Origin: Anaerofustis stercorihominis DSM 17244
GTDB taxonomy: Bacteria; Bacillota; Clostridia; Eubacteriales; Anaerofustaceae
DNA length: 64,000 bases
NCBI RefSeq assembly: GCF_000154825.1
Contig: NZ_DS560018.1
Coordinates: forward strand, 1 to 64,000
Direction: 5' to 3'
Shown here one piece after another: positions 49,562 through 58,010 of the stretch. The notes under the pieces are model-generated. The model searched no databases. It had not been told where the DNA came from and saw only the letters and a program-made list of their open reading frames with translations. Position 1 is the stretch's first letter. Every line of letters starts with the position of its first letter. A program made the position numbers and the translations under genes.

Positions 49562-52345
49562 ATGAAAAACAAAAAAATCATATATACATTATTATCAATT
49601 TTATTAATACTATTATTTACAAACACAGTTTATGCACAAAACAAAGCAGATGAAAGATACGATCCTAATAGTGTATTGGTGGTTTTTAAAGATAATATTT
49701 CAAACTCAAAAAAATCGAAGATATTATCCAATGAAAATTTAAATATAGAAGAAACCGTTGATAAAAAAGAAAATATAGAATTAGTTGAAGTCCCTAAAGA
49801 TTCAACAGTTGAAGAAACAATAAGAACTCTTAATGAAAAAAATGAAGTCCTATACGCACAGCCTAATTTTAAATATAAAGCTTTAGCGACAACAAATGAC
49901 CCTCTTTTATCCGCTCAAAAACATCTTACATGGACAAATATTTCAGGAAGCGGAACTACAGCATGGAATTATTCTACAGGTGAAAATACTAAAATAGCTA
50001 TATTTGATACCGGGGCATATACATCTAATCCTGATTTATCGAATATCAAAGGAACATACAACGCATCTACAGGTTCATCTGCAAAATCTTCAGTTGTAGA
50101 TTATGAAGGTCACGGAACACATGTAGCGGGCATTGCTGCTGCATGTGGAAATAATAAGAGTCTGGGAGCAGGCGTAGCTTATAATTCTGATTTATATATA
50201 GCAAAAGTAGCCGATTCTAATGGAGATATCTCATCGGCATATCTTATCAGAGCATTTGATTGGGCTGAAGAACAAGGATGTCGAATAATTAATATGAGTC
50301 TCGGAGGATATGGGTATGAGTATGATAGTGATGGAAAAGTAAATTTAGATTTGCTTTTAAAAAGTCGAATTGATGATGCATATAATAAATCTAATAATAG
50401 CATATTGACCGTTTGTGCTGCTGGAAACGGGGATGATATAAATGGATATCCATATTATTCTTACCCTTCGGATTTCCCAAATTCATACTCAGTAGTTGCA
50501 CTGCAATATGACAGTAACGGCAATCCGACCAGAGCAAAATATTCTGATTACAATGAATATAAAGATATAGCAGCACCGGGCAGTAATATTAACTCATTAA
50601 GTAATACATCCACATCAAAATTAATAACTGAATCCGGAACAAGTATGGCAGCGCCTTTCGTTTCTGGTGTTGCAGGACTTATAATGTCAAAAGTTCCTGA
50701 TTTAACAGCAAAAGAAGTAGTAGATATCATAAACTCAACAGCCAACAAAATAGGCTCATATTCATATTCAAAGGGAAGAAATAATTATTATGGTTACGGA
50801 GAAATAAATCCATTAAAAGCGATTAAAACAGCTATATGGAAAAAATCTTCTATGACAATATCTAAAACTTCAGATATTATAGGCGAAAATAAAAAATTAG
50901 ATATAACATTAAACATGTATACCGAAGTTCCGATGAAAGTCGAAGTATATGATAGTAATAATAATCTTATAAATACACTTGCAGATAAAACTTTTACAGC
51001 AGGAGAAACTAAATTATCTTGGGATTACAGCAATTACAAAGGTGATAAATATTCAATACAGGCAACTATGCCTTATAAAAACAGTAAGGATAAAGTGATT
51101 CAAAGCAAAACTTTTAATTTATGTGATTTACTTGATATTACAGGACTATCCTCCTCTTATACACCTCTTGCAAATACAAGTATTACCGGTAATTTAAATT
51201 TAAATACCGACTGTACTGTAAGTGCGGGATTTTATGACAAAGACAACAAATTAGTTAAGACTATATATAATAAAAATACAAGTTTAACAAAAGAAAATAA
51301 ATCTTTCAGTTGGAACTATCTTGATGATAATAACAAGTTGATACCATCAGGAACATATGAATTTAAAGTATCAGCAACTTCGGGAGATATTACAAAAGAA
51401 TATAGTAAAAATATAAAGATCACTATACCAGAAAAAGCTTCCATATCCAAAATGTCTGTTACATCATCAATAAAGAGGAATGATTTTAATAAAGCAAGTA
51501 TCAAGTATACTCTCAATAATCAATGTGTAACATCAATAAAAATATACAATTCATCAAATACGCTTATTAAGAGTATTTCGAGAAACAGAAAAGGAAGTAA
51601 TACTGAATACTGGAATTTAAAAGACAGTAAAGGCAATTTGGTAGTAGCTGGAACTTATAAAATAATCATATCAGGTTACAATATTGCGGGGAAATTTGAA
51701 ACAACAAAATATATCAAAATTACTAACCCAAGTAAAGTAAGTATTTCTAAATTTAAAAACAAATCAAAGGTTATAAGAGCAAGCGGATATTATACATCCA
51801 CAAAATTTTATTTAAATGAAGATGCCAGAGTAAAAGTATTACTTACAACAACAAAGAATAAAAAATTAAAAACATTGAAAAATGTTGTAATGAAAAAAGG
51901 CACTAATACCGTTAAATGGAATTTAAAAAGCACCAAAGGAAATGTTTATAAAGCAGGTAAATATAAAATCGTAGTATATGCAACAAACAGCAGAAATACT
52001 TATCAAAAATCTTCTTATGTAACTTTAGTAAAAAAGAAACCAAGTATAAAAGTAAGCAAAGTCAAATCAAGCTATAAAATAAGAGGAAGTAAAAATAACC
52101 CTACGATAAAAGTTAAGACAAATATCATCGCAAAAGTAACCGTAAGAGTATATAATCGAAAAAATAAATTAATTAAAACAATAACTAAAAATAAAACTTA
52201 TAAAACAGGAACATATAAATTTAAATGGAACGGTAAAAGCGGTAAAAATAAAAAAGTTTCAAAAACAAAGTATTATTTTAAAGTAACAATAAAAAATGAA
52301 AACGGAAGCAAGACCGTAAAAACAAAACAATTTAAATATAAATAA
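49562..52345 (+). CDS. secreted subtilisin-like serine protease (S8) with Lys-rich C-terminal repeats
   Basis: A 927-residue exported protease. A signal peptide (MKNKKIIYTLLSILLILLFT to VYA) precedes an inhibitor_I9-like propeptide (~36-105; SVLVVFKDNI). The catalytic domain has Asp149 (IAIFDTGAY), His184 (YEGHGTHVAG), Asn289 and Ser361 (SGTSMAAPFVSGVAGL). From ~430 to the end are five or so ~90-residue beta repeats like the FlgD/Ig-type units (VYDSNNNLINTLADK; NLKDSKGNLVVAGTYKI), which become steadily more Lys-rich, ending TKQFKYK. There is no sorting motif; the basic repeats may hold the enzyme on acidic wall polymers. Confidence 0.92.
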   Translation: MKNKKIIYTLLSILLILLFTNTVYAQNKADERYDPNSVLVVFKDNISNSKKSKILSNENLNIEETVDKKENIELVEVPKDSTVEETIRTLNEKNEVLYAQPNFKYKALATTNDPLLSAQKHLTWTNISGSGTTAWNYSTGENTKIAIFDTGAYTSNPDLSNIKGTYNASTGSSAKSSVVDYEGHGTHVAGIAAACGNNKSLGAGVAYNSDLYIAKVADSNGDISSAYLIRAFDWAEEQGCRIINMSLGGYGYEYDSDGKVNLDLLLKSRIDDAYNKSNNSILTVCAAGNGDDINGYPYYSYPSDFPNSYSVVALQYDSNGNPTRAKYSDYNEYKDIAAPGSNINSLSNTSTSKLITESGTSMAAPFVSGVAGLIMSKVPDLTAKEVVDIINSTANKIGSYSYSKGRNNYYGYGEINPLKAIKTAIWKKSSMTISKTSDIIGENKKLDITLNMYTEVPMKVEVYDSNNNLINTLADKTFTAGETKLSWDYSNYKGDKYSIQATMPYKNSKDKVIQSKTFNLCDLLDITGLSSSYTPLANTSITGNLNLNTDCTVSAGFYDKDNKLVKTIYNKNTSLTKENKSFSWNYLDDNNKLIPSGTYEFKVSATSGDITKEYSKNIKITIPEKASISKMSVTSSIKRNDFNKASIKYTLNNQCVTSIKIYNSSNTLIKSISRNRKGSNTEYWNLKDSKGNLVVAGTYKIIISGYNIAGKFETTKYIKITNPSKVSISKFKNKSKVIRASGYYTSTKFYLNEDARVKVLLTTTKNKKLKTLKNVVMKKGTNTVKWNLKSTKGNVYKAGKYKIVVYATNSRNTYQKSSYVTLVKKKPSIKVSKVKSSYKIRGSKNNPTIKVKTNIIAKVTVRVYNRKNKLIKTITKNKTYKTGTYKFKWNGKSGKNKKVSKTKYYFKVTIKNENGSKTVKTKQFKYK

Positions 52346-52369
52346 AAAAGACTCAAAAGAGTCTTTTTT
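52344..52369. terminator. bidirectional terminator between subtilase and COG2426 genes
   Basis: Perfect 11-bp stem (AAAAAAGACTC / GAGTCTTTTTT) with AAAA loop starting at the subtilase stop codon. Confidence 0.92.
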
Positions 52370-52371
52370 AT

Positions 52372-52824
52372 TTATATAATGGTCGTTACGCCATAAGTAA
52401 GCATCATTATAAGTATACCGGCAGTAAGTACGCCCAAAACTATGGGAAGTATTGCATCTTTAAGTCTTATATCTAAAAATGCGGCAACCAAAGCACCTGT
52501 CCATGCCCCAGTTCCAGGAAGAGGAATTGCTACAAATATAAACAGACCAAACTTCTGATATTTTCTAACTTTCTGTCCTTTTAAATGAGCCTTATTCTCC
52601 AATTTATCTATCATACTGCTTAATTTAGGCATATATTTTCTAATAAGTATAAATATTCTTCTTATAAATAGTATTATAAAAGGAACGGGTATTAAATTCC
52701 CGATAACAGCGGCAATATATGCAACAGGGAAACTAAGTCCACTTGCTATCCCTACAGGAAGCCCTCCCCTAAGTTCGATTATAGGTACCATCGATATAAG
52801 TAATGTATATAAAAAACTGTTCAA
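52372..52824 (-). CDS. COG2426-family small multidrug-export-like membrane protein
   Basis: A 150-residue membrane protein with the family pattern (MVPIIELRGGLPVGIASGLS; IGNLIPVPFIILFIRRIF; KFGLFIFVAIPLPGTGAWTG; ALVAAFLDIRLKDA). It is often annotated as small multi-drug export protein, but there is little functional proof; the ELRGGLP and PLPGTGAWTG repeats place it near the DedA/SNARE-associated fold. Start codon is TTG at 52824 with GAGGG about 11 bases upstream and no ATG option. Confidence 0.88.
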   Translation of the reverse strand: MNSFLYTLLISMVPIIELRGGLPVGIASGLSFPVAYIAAVIGNLIPVPFIILFIRRIFILIRKYMPKLSSMIDKLENKAHLKGQKVRKYQKFGLFIFVAIPLPGTGAWTGALVAAFLDIRLKDAILPIVLGVLTAGILIMMLTYGVTTII

Positions 52825-52912
52825 ATCATTTATCCCTCATGTTCAAATTAATTACTTTTTTATATTACAATATATGCCATATATAAGTCAAACCTTTTAA
52901 TAAAATTATAAT

Positions 52913-52945
52913 AAAAGCGGCTATCCTTTAGAATAAACCGCTTTT
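52913..52945 (-). terminator. terminator of the M23 peptidase gene
   Basis: Stem AAAAGCGG / CCGCTTTT with a 17-nt loop; the minus strand continues ATTATAATTTTATT. Weak tail but well placed after the stop at 52968. Confidence 0.65.
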
Positions 52946-52967
52946 TAATGATCAATGACTATCTTCT

Positions 52968-53738
52968 TTATTTATATAAAGTATTTGGATTTACATAGGA
53001 TTTACCATTTTTTATTTCAAAGTGTAAATGATAATCATCGGCTATTTCAAATGCTGCACTTTTTCCAACACTTCCGATTACATCGCCTTTATTTACTCTA
53101 TCCCCTTTTTTAACATTTAACTTTTTATTTAGATTAGAGTAGATGCTATAAAAATCACCGCCATGATCAATCACAATGCTATATCCAAGTTTGTCATCCA
53201 AGTAAACTCTCTTTACTTCACCATCTAAAATACATTTTACATTTTCATTTCTATCCGCTTTTAAGTCAATTCCGGTATGAGTGGATGAATATTCATTCAA
53301 TGTCTTTGAATAAACAGGAGTAGTATTATAACTATAATCCATTATTATCTCACCGCTTTTTACAGGTTTTGCCGGGTTTGATATATCAGGCTTAGAAGTA
53401 ACATTTGATACCGCTTTAGATGAAGATGATGATTTAGTTTTATTTTTATTATTACTTTTCGTTATATCATCCTTGTCTTCATTATTTTTCGTATCGGTTT
53501 CTGTCTTCGTATCCTTATTATTTTCCGCAACCTTAGGTTTAACTTCCTCGCTCATTACCGATTTATCGCTTATTCTATCCTTACTTACGTCGGCTACATT
53601 TACATTGCTTTTATTAAGTACACTTGCAAATAATACGCCAACAATCAACAGTGTACTACATGCAATACAAATTTTAGAAATAATTTGTTCTTTCTTACCC
53701 ATTTCTATCTTCCTTTTAATCTTTTTATTATTATCCAC
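52968..53738 (-). CDS. membrane-anchored M23 (LytM) peptidase, SpoIIQ-like
   Basis: A 256-residue protein with a short basic N-terminus, one helix (~19-41), a polar Ser/Thr/Lys/Asp linker (~45-125) and a LytM domain (~130-256) with zinc ligands in THTGIDLKAD (His154, Asp158) and HLHFE (His237, His239). The domain start SGEIIMDYSYNTTPVYSKTL closely parallels SpoIIQ of Clostridium, where it has intact zinc ligands and acts across the forespore membranes with SpoIIIAH. A vegetative wall hydrolase is the alternative. The start is GTG at 53738, with AGGGGGT upstream; an ATG 12 codons on is also possible. Confidence 0.82.
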   Translation of the reverse strand: MDNNKKIKRKIEMGKKEQIISKICIACSTLLIVGVLFASVLNKSNVNVADVSKDRISDKSVMSEEVKPKVAENNKDTKTETDTKNNEDKDDITKSNNKNKTKSSSSSKAVSNVTSKPDISNPAKPVKSGEIIMDYSYNTTPVYSKTLNEYSSTHTGIDLKADRNENVKCILDGEVKRVYLDDKLGYSIVIDHGGDFYSIYSNLNKKLNVKKGDRVNKGDVIGSVGKSAAFEIADDYHLHFEIKNGKSYVNPNTLYK

Positions 53739-53901
53739 TTTATTACCCCCTGAATTTAAGTTCTTGATCTTTATCTTTTCTTAGTATTTTCTATTATTAC
53801 CGCTGTAATATGTTTTAAACATGTATAAATAAATTTTTAAATAATTGATATAAAGAAAATAAAAATAAAACAAATATGATTAATATCTACCTTGGATAAT
53901 A
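53739..53901. other. intergenic region upstream of the M23 gene
   Basis: About 160 AT-rich bases holding the M23 promoter; no clear hexamer pair. The terminator at 53902-53937 and decayed gene follow. Confidence 0.4.
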
Positions 53902-53937
53902 AAAAAAGCAAGCTACTTAATAATCACCTGCTTTTTT
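53902..53937 (-). terminator. terminator-like hairpin left by a decayed gene
   Basis: Stem AAAAAAGCA / TGCTTTTTT with an 18-nt loop; on the minus strand it is followed by TTTATTATCC. It has no intact gene upstream but lies 28 bases past the stop of the coding remnant at 53966. Confidence 0.65.
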
Positions 53938-53965
53938 ATATTTTAAAGAATTAAGGTTTAATTTA

Positions 53966-54240
53966 TTAATTCCAAACACTGCCTTTTATATATTTTAAAA
54001 GTTCTCTATTATATTGCTCCATATCATATGAAAACTGATTTATTATCTAATGCGGAAATTTAATAATTTCAGTACAATATCTATGTACCTTAATAACCAT
54101 TATTTTAATATTTGTATTTTAAAGAACAAATATACTTTTAAATGGACCAACAATAAAATATAACCTCTACATCTCATTTTTCTTTGTAGCTATAATGGTT
54201 ATAATTAGTCATATCTGGACTTAATATGTTTCTTTTTTTA
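53966..54240 (-). pseudogene. decayed coding remnant (family not recognised)
   Basis: On the minus strand three fragments read like protein: IKKRNILSPDMTNYNHYSYK (ending in TGA near 54175), then in another frame MVIKVHRYCTEIIKFPH, a TAG, and in the same frame IINQFSYDMEQYNRELLKYI followed by KGSVWN and TAA at 53966. No fragment has a ribosome site. The composition (Tyr, Asn, Trp, Glu-rich, typical C-terminal) differs from random AT-rich translation, and a terminator follows. This looks like the 3' end of a degraded gene. Alternative: chance open stretches in AT-rich DNA. Confidence 0.4.
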
Positions 54241-54387
54241 ATATTTTAATATATAAAAATATAACTATGATATTTCTGTATTTCTAATATTTTTAAATTT
54301 CATATAATGTATAAGAAATCATATAACAAAAAGGAATAATAACTTACTTAGTAAAATTATTAATCATAGTGAAAATAATCTTAAATT
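54241..54387. other. AT-rich intergenic region
   Basis: The rest of the 650-base gap before the M14 gene. No further coding-like fragment, repeat or strong hairpin is seen. Confidence 0.4.
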
Positions 54388-55413
54388 TTAATTTTTCTTA
54401 TTTACAACATATCTGCATAATTCTATAGGAATAAACTTATTTTCTTCCCATATATCATTAAATTCTTCCATACTTAAAGGAGCTGTTACAAAAGGACTTC
54501 CGATTTCTATAGTAAATGCGGGTATACCTAAATACATACTGACCCAATCGGAATATCCGAGCACACCCGTTTTATATGCACTGCTTCTATCCATTAATTT
54601 ATAAAATGTCAAATCTTTTAAATAGTCCCTTATAACCATACTTTTATTTAACAATAAACCCTTTTGTCCGTAATCCCAGTAAAGTTCACTCCCTGTTGCA
54701 TGATAACTTATACAAATATCAGGTCTGTTTTCTCTTGTCCAATTAGCAATAAGTCTTGATTCTATTTCGCTTTCAGGGTATTCTCCTCTATATTCCATAA
54801 ATGATTTTACATTAAAATTATAGCTATCTTCCCATTTACAACCAAAATTCCTATTTAAATCAACACATCTCGCATTAGACTTCCAGATTTCATGATGTAT
54901 TTTATTTTCTTCAATGACTTTTGAGATGTTATTAAAAAGGGTTTTTTCTCTAATCACCTCTGCACCATTAATTGAAATATCCACACCGTCGGGATTAGAC
55001 ATTGGCACTATACAAATCTTTATATTTTGCAGTATATCTGAAATATTTAAACCCTTATATTCAGATATATAATAATTTTTACATAACAATTCAATGTGTC
55101 TCATAACAAGTATTGAAGCCATATGTTCCCTTCCATGCATTGAAGCTTGAATAAATAGAGTATGCTTCGCATTTTTGTTTCCAAGGGTAAATAAATAAAT
55201 ATTTCTATTATCATAACTTTTACCTAAAATTTCATAGTTCAAAATATCATTATATATACAACAAAGCTCATTTATATCATTTTTAAGTATGTCATATGTA
55301 TATTTATTACTAAATATATTTACTACGCTAAGATTTTTATCATCTATATCTGTTTCAATAGCATTATTTAATACATTTATTTTAATAATATAATTTGGCG
55401 TTTTATTATTCAA
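54388..55413 (-). CDS. M14-family zinc carboxypeptidase-like protein
   Basis: A 341-residue M14 fold protein. Zinc ligands are His93 and Glu96 (FIQASMHGREHMAS) and His238 (CISYHATGSELYW); the catalytic Glu is Glu303 (PAFTIEIGSP), and DLNRNFGCKW with Arg contacts substrate. These match the gamma-D-glutamyl-diamino acid peptidase/carboxypeptidase group acting on wall peptides. No signal peptide is present, so it may act on muropeptides inside the cell. The start is probably TTG 55413, overlapping the end of the upstream 69-aa gene by 8 bases; there is no ribosome site of its own, so translation is coupled. Confidence 0.88.
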   Translation of the reverse strand: MNNKTPNYIIKINVLNNAIETDIDDKNLSVVNIFSNKYTYDILKNDINELCCIYNDILNYEILGKSYDNRNIYLFTLGNKNAKHTLFIQASMHGREHMASILVMRHIELLCKNYYISEYKGLNISDILQNIKICIVPMSNPDGVDISINGAEVIREKTLFNNISKVIEENKIHHEIWKSNARCVDLNRNFGCKWEDSYNFNVKSFMEYRGEYPESEIESRLIANWTRENRPDICISYHATGSELYWDYGQKGLLLNKSMVIRDYLKDLTFYKLMDRSSAYKTGVLGYSDWVSMYLGIPAFTIEIGSPFVTAPLSMEEFNDIWEENKFIPIELCRYVVNKKN

Positions 55414-55615
55414 TAAAAAACATTTCTATATATGTTCTTCCTTTTTTCAAAGCGGTAACTATATAATTGTTATCCACCGAAATTATTTTAGGATCTATTA
55501 TGTTATATTTAACTTTTTCATTACATTTGATTTTTAACTTATCTAATATACTTATCTTATCTCCAACCTTTAATACGATTTTAACTTTTTTTATAGTAAC
55601 ATCTAAATTATCCAT
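55406..55615 (-). CDS. single BIG-2-like Ig domain protein (69 aa)
   Basis: A 69-residue protein that matches a lone bacterial Ig-like (Big_2) domain: VKIVLKVGDKISILDKLKIK, then YNIIDPKIISVDNNYIVTAL and KKGRTYIEMFF, the usual sequence of strands ending in alanine/lysine-glycine turn. It has no signal peptide, which is odd because such domains are normally extracellular. Its stop overlaps the start of the M14 peptidase in a different frame, so the two are coupled and may once have been one protein. GGAG lies 10 bases before the ATG. Confidence 0.7.
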   Translation of the reverse strand: MDNLDVTIKKVKIVLKVGDKISILDKLKIKCNEKVKYNIIDPKIISVDNNYIVTALKKGRTYIEMFFIE

Positions 55616-55847
55616 ACTCTTTATCTCCGATTAAAACTAAACTTACTTCTTTCCTATTAAATATATGATTATAGCTTTGTAGCATATTACCTTTTATACT
55701 GCTTAAAATAGAGATTTTCCAATAAATAAAATTCTTTAATAATAAATAACATAAATATGGTTCAAATTACCTCTAAAAACAAAAAAATACTTTTAAATCC
55801 TTTATTTTTGGTGTATAATTCCATAAGAGAAAAACGGAGGGGCAATA

Positions 55848-56915
55848 ATGTTAGATAAATTAAAATCTATTGAAAAAAGATTTAATGAAGTTAGTGAAGA
55901 TATCTCTAATCCGGATATTATAAATAATCATGAATTATATACCGAACTTATAAAAGAACATTCTCATCTTGAACCAATCGTAATTGCATATAAAAAATAT
56001 GCGGATGTAATGGAACAGCTTGAGTCAAATAAAGAAATGCTAAACGACAGCGATGATGATGACTTTAAGGAAATGATACTTGAAGATATTTCATCTTTAA
56101 ACGAACAAAAAGAAGGGTTGGAACAGGAGATCAAAATACTTCTCATACCCAAAGATCCTAATGATGACAAGAACGTTATAGTTGAAATACGTGCGGGAGT
56201 AGGCGGAGATGAAGCTGCTTTATTTGCAGGAGACTTACTTAGGATGTATACCCGATATGCGGAAAGAAACAGATGGAAAGTGGAAATGCTTTCTACAAAC
56301 GAAATCGGTATCGGAGGATATAAAGAAGCAGTATTTTCAATTCAAGGTAAAGGGGCATATTCCAGACTTAAATACGAAAGCGGAACACATAGAGTTCAAA
56401 GAATTCCGGATACAGAATCAAGCGGAAGAATTCATACTTCGGCTATTACGGTAGCGGTACTGCCGGAAGCTGAAGATGTTGAAGTAAATATAGATCCTAA
56501 TGATTTAAGGATAGATGTTTATCGTTCAAGCGGTAACGGAGGTCAAAGTGTAAACACTACAGACTCTGCTGTTAGAATTACACATATACCTTCAGGATTG
56601 GTAGTTGCATGTCAGGACGAAAAATCACAGCTTAAAAATAAAGATAAAGCATTGAAAATTTTAAAAGCCAGACTTTTTGAAATCGAGCAAAGAAAACAAC
56701 AGGAAGCTATCGCCAGCAACAGAAAAAGCCAAATAGGAAGCGGTGACAGATCAGAAAGAATAAGAACTTATAATTTCCCTCAAGGTAGAGTCACAGACCA
56801 TAGAGTGGGGCTTACCTTATATAAATTAAATGACGTTCTTGACGGTGATATCGATGAATTTATCGATACATTAATCGTTCAAGACCAGTCTGAACAAATG
56901 GGGATTGAGGAATAG
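55848..56915 (+). CDS. prfA: peptide chain release factor 1
   Basis: A 355-residue RF1: helical domain 1 (~1-95), domain 2 with [20 protein letters not shown], and domain 3 with [20 protein letters not shown]. The GGQ at about 231-233 triggers peptidyl-tRNA hydrolysis. Anticodon-like element for UAA/UAG lies in the [16 protein letters not shown] region (PET/PxT motif). CGGAGGGG precedes the ATG. Unlike in many Bacillota it is not next to prmC here; it is followed by an unusual hairpin-rich intergenic stretch. Confidence 0.97.
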   Translation: MLDKLKSIEKRFNEVSEDISNPDIINNHELYTELIKEHSHLEPIVIAYKKYADVMEQLESNKEMLNDSDDDDFKEMILEDISSLNEQKEGLEQEIKILLIPKDPNDDKNVIVEIRAGVGGDEAALFAGDLLRMYTRYAERNRWKVEMLSTNEIGIGGYKEAVFSIQGKGAYSRLKYESGTHRVQRIPDTESSGRIHTSAITVAVLPEAEDVEVNIDPNDLRIDVYRSSGNGGQSVNTTDSAVRITHIPSGLVVACQDEKSQLKNKDKALKILKARLFEIEQRKQQEAIASNRKSQIGSGDRSERIRTYNFPQGRVTDHRVGLTLYKLNDVLDGDIDEFIDTLIVQDQSEQMGIEE

Positions 56916-56920
56916 ATACC

Positions 56921-57057
56921 TAGGGGCATCGCCCCCTAAAACCCCACAAAGTTTTTTCCAAAGCAAAAAAACTTTGAGTTAAATGCTTCCACTGCGTGGA
57001 GCTTTAACGTGGTCACATTTTCTAAAAAGCTCTACCCGAGATTTTTGAAATGACCAC
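56921..57057. other. four consecutive hairpins after prfA, locally GC-rich
   Basis: In order: GGGGC/GCCCC (56923-56935, 3-nt loop); CAAAGTTTTTT/AAAAAACTTTG (56947-56976, 8-nt loop); TTAAATGCTTCCAC/GTGGAGCTTTAA (56979-57007, two bulges); GTGGTCA/TGACCAC (57009-57057) closing an inner TTTT/AAAAA/CTC stem. Stems are nearly end to end, and the sequence is more GC-rich than its neighbours. No open reading frame is plausible. It may be a structured RNA, an interspersed repeat element or a protein-binding array. Confidence 0.6.
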
Positions 57058-57091
57058 TACCCTATCCCTTTTAAACAAATACGTTTACACA

Positions 57092-57121
57092 AAAAAAGAG
57101 TAACAAATGTTACTCTTTTTT
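57092..57121. terminator. terminator between prfA and the convergent lipoprotein gene
   Basis: Stem AAAAAAGAGTAACA / TGTTACTCTTTTTT with flanking A and T runs. It serves prfA on the plus strand and could also stop minus-strand transcripts. Confidence 0.9.
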
Positions 57122-57159
57122 ATGTTTTATAAAGTATCAGGGGTGGGCGAGACTGTTCA

Positions 57160-57256
57160 AAAAAATGCGGGCAGCATTTTTTATGAAATCCAGTCGAGAA
57201 AAGCCACCGCGGCGAATGAGCGGAGATTTTTGGAACTTTTTATCTCTAAAAAGTTC
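57160..57256. other. two further perfect hairpins in GC-rich intergenic stretch
   Basis: AAAAAATGC/GCATTTTTT (57160-57182, loop GGGCA) and GAACTTTTTA/TAAAAAGTTC (57233-57256, loop TCTC), separated by about 50 bases with unusual G+C (AAAGCCACCGCGGCGAATGA). A 62-codon open frame spans this region but has no ribosome site and odd composition, so it is not called. Same character as 56921-57057. Confidence 0.55.
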
Positions 57257-57262
57257 AGATGT

Positions 57263-57835
57263 CTATTGATAACCACTGATAAGTCCACCCATTAAAGCAT
57301 CCATTAACTTAGTATCTATATTTAAATCGTAGCTGTAATTTTCATTTTTAGTCAAATTTATTTTTACGCTCTTAGTGACTTTTTTCTTACTTTTACTTGC
57401 AGAAGAAATTTCCTTTGCCAATATATCCAAACATTTTTTATTTAATTTCTTCTTATTGAGCTTACCTGAATAAAGATTTAATATCATGTAATCGTAAGAT
57501 TTATCCTCATAATTATCAAAAACCTTTTTAAAATTTACATTTGTAATATCAACTTTAACGACTGCTCCGGTTTTATTTTCAGTAACAGAGGTTATTTTAA
57601 AAGACAAATTTTTAAATAAATTTTTATAAATCTCATCAAGCGTATTCTTATCTCCGGTACTGTGAAGAAGAAGATTTACATACTTATTATTTGTATACCC
57701 TATTAAAACATCTTCGTTTTTAGTTTTAACGGCATTTAAAAATTCTGTCGCTTTGTCTTCCGGCTTTATAAAACTGCAACCAAATATACTTATACTCATC
57801 AAACCTATTAACAGCATAGATAATAATTTTTTCAT
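57263..57835 (-). CDS. lipoprotein with DUF4878/DUF5105-like shape
   Basis: A 190-residue lipoprotein. ATG 57835 is chosen: AGAGG lies 7 bases upstream and it starts the signal MKKLLSMLLIGLMSISIFGC; the frame continues 37 codons upstream without a ribosome site. After the lipid-anchored Cys the mature protein has KATEFLNAVKTKNEDVLIGY and a C-terminal beta segment, as in small NTF2-like lipoproteins. Function unknown. It is convergent with prfA. Confidence 0.8.
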   Translation of the reverse strand: MKKLLSMLLIGLMSISIFGCSFIKPEDKATEFLNAVKTKNEDVLIGYTNNKYVNLLLHSTGDKNTLDEIYKNLFKNLSFKITSVTENKTGAVVKVDITNVNFKKVFDNYEDKSYDYMILNLYSGKLNKKKLNKKCLDILAKEISSASKSKKKVTKSVKINLTKNENYSYDLNIDTKLMDALMGGLISGYQ

Positions 57836-58010
57836 TATTTTTCCTCTTTTCATACTCATATATATTTTATATATATTTAAGTATACTTTCAAGTTAATAT
57901 AGTATATTATATATAATTTTGACATTTTACACAAAAATAAGTACAATTAAATTAATTACTTGCAATCAGAAATGTCAATAAAATAAAAATATATTGTAAG
58001 GTAGGTAATC

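Noticed and set aside
57107..57295. A 62-codon frame in the hairpin-rich region
   Set aside because: No ribosome site, begins inside a terminator and crosses two perfect hairpins; composition follows the hairpins.
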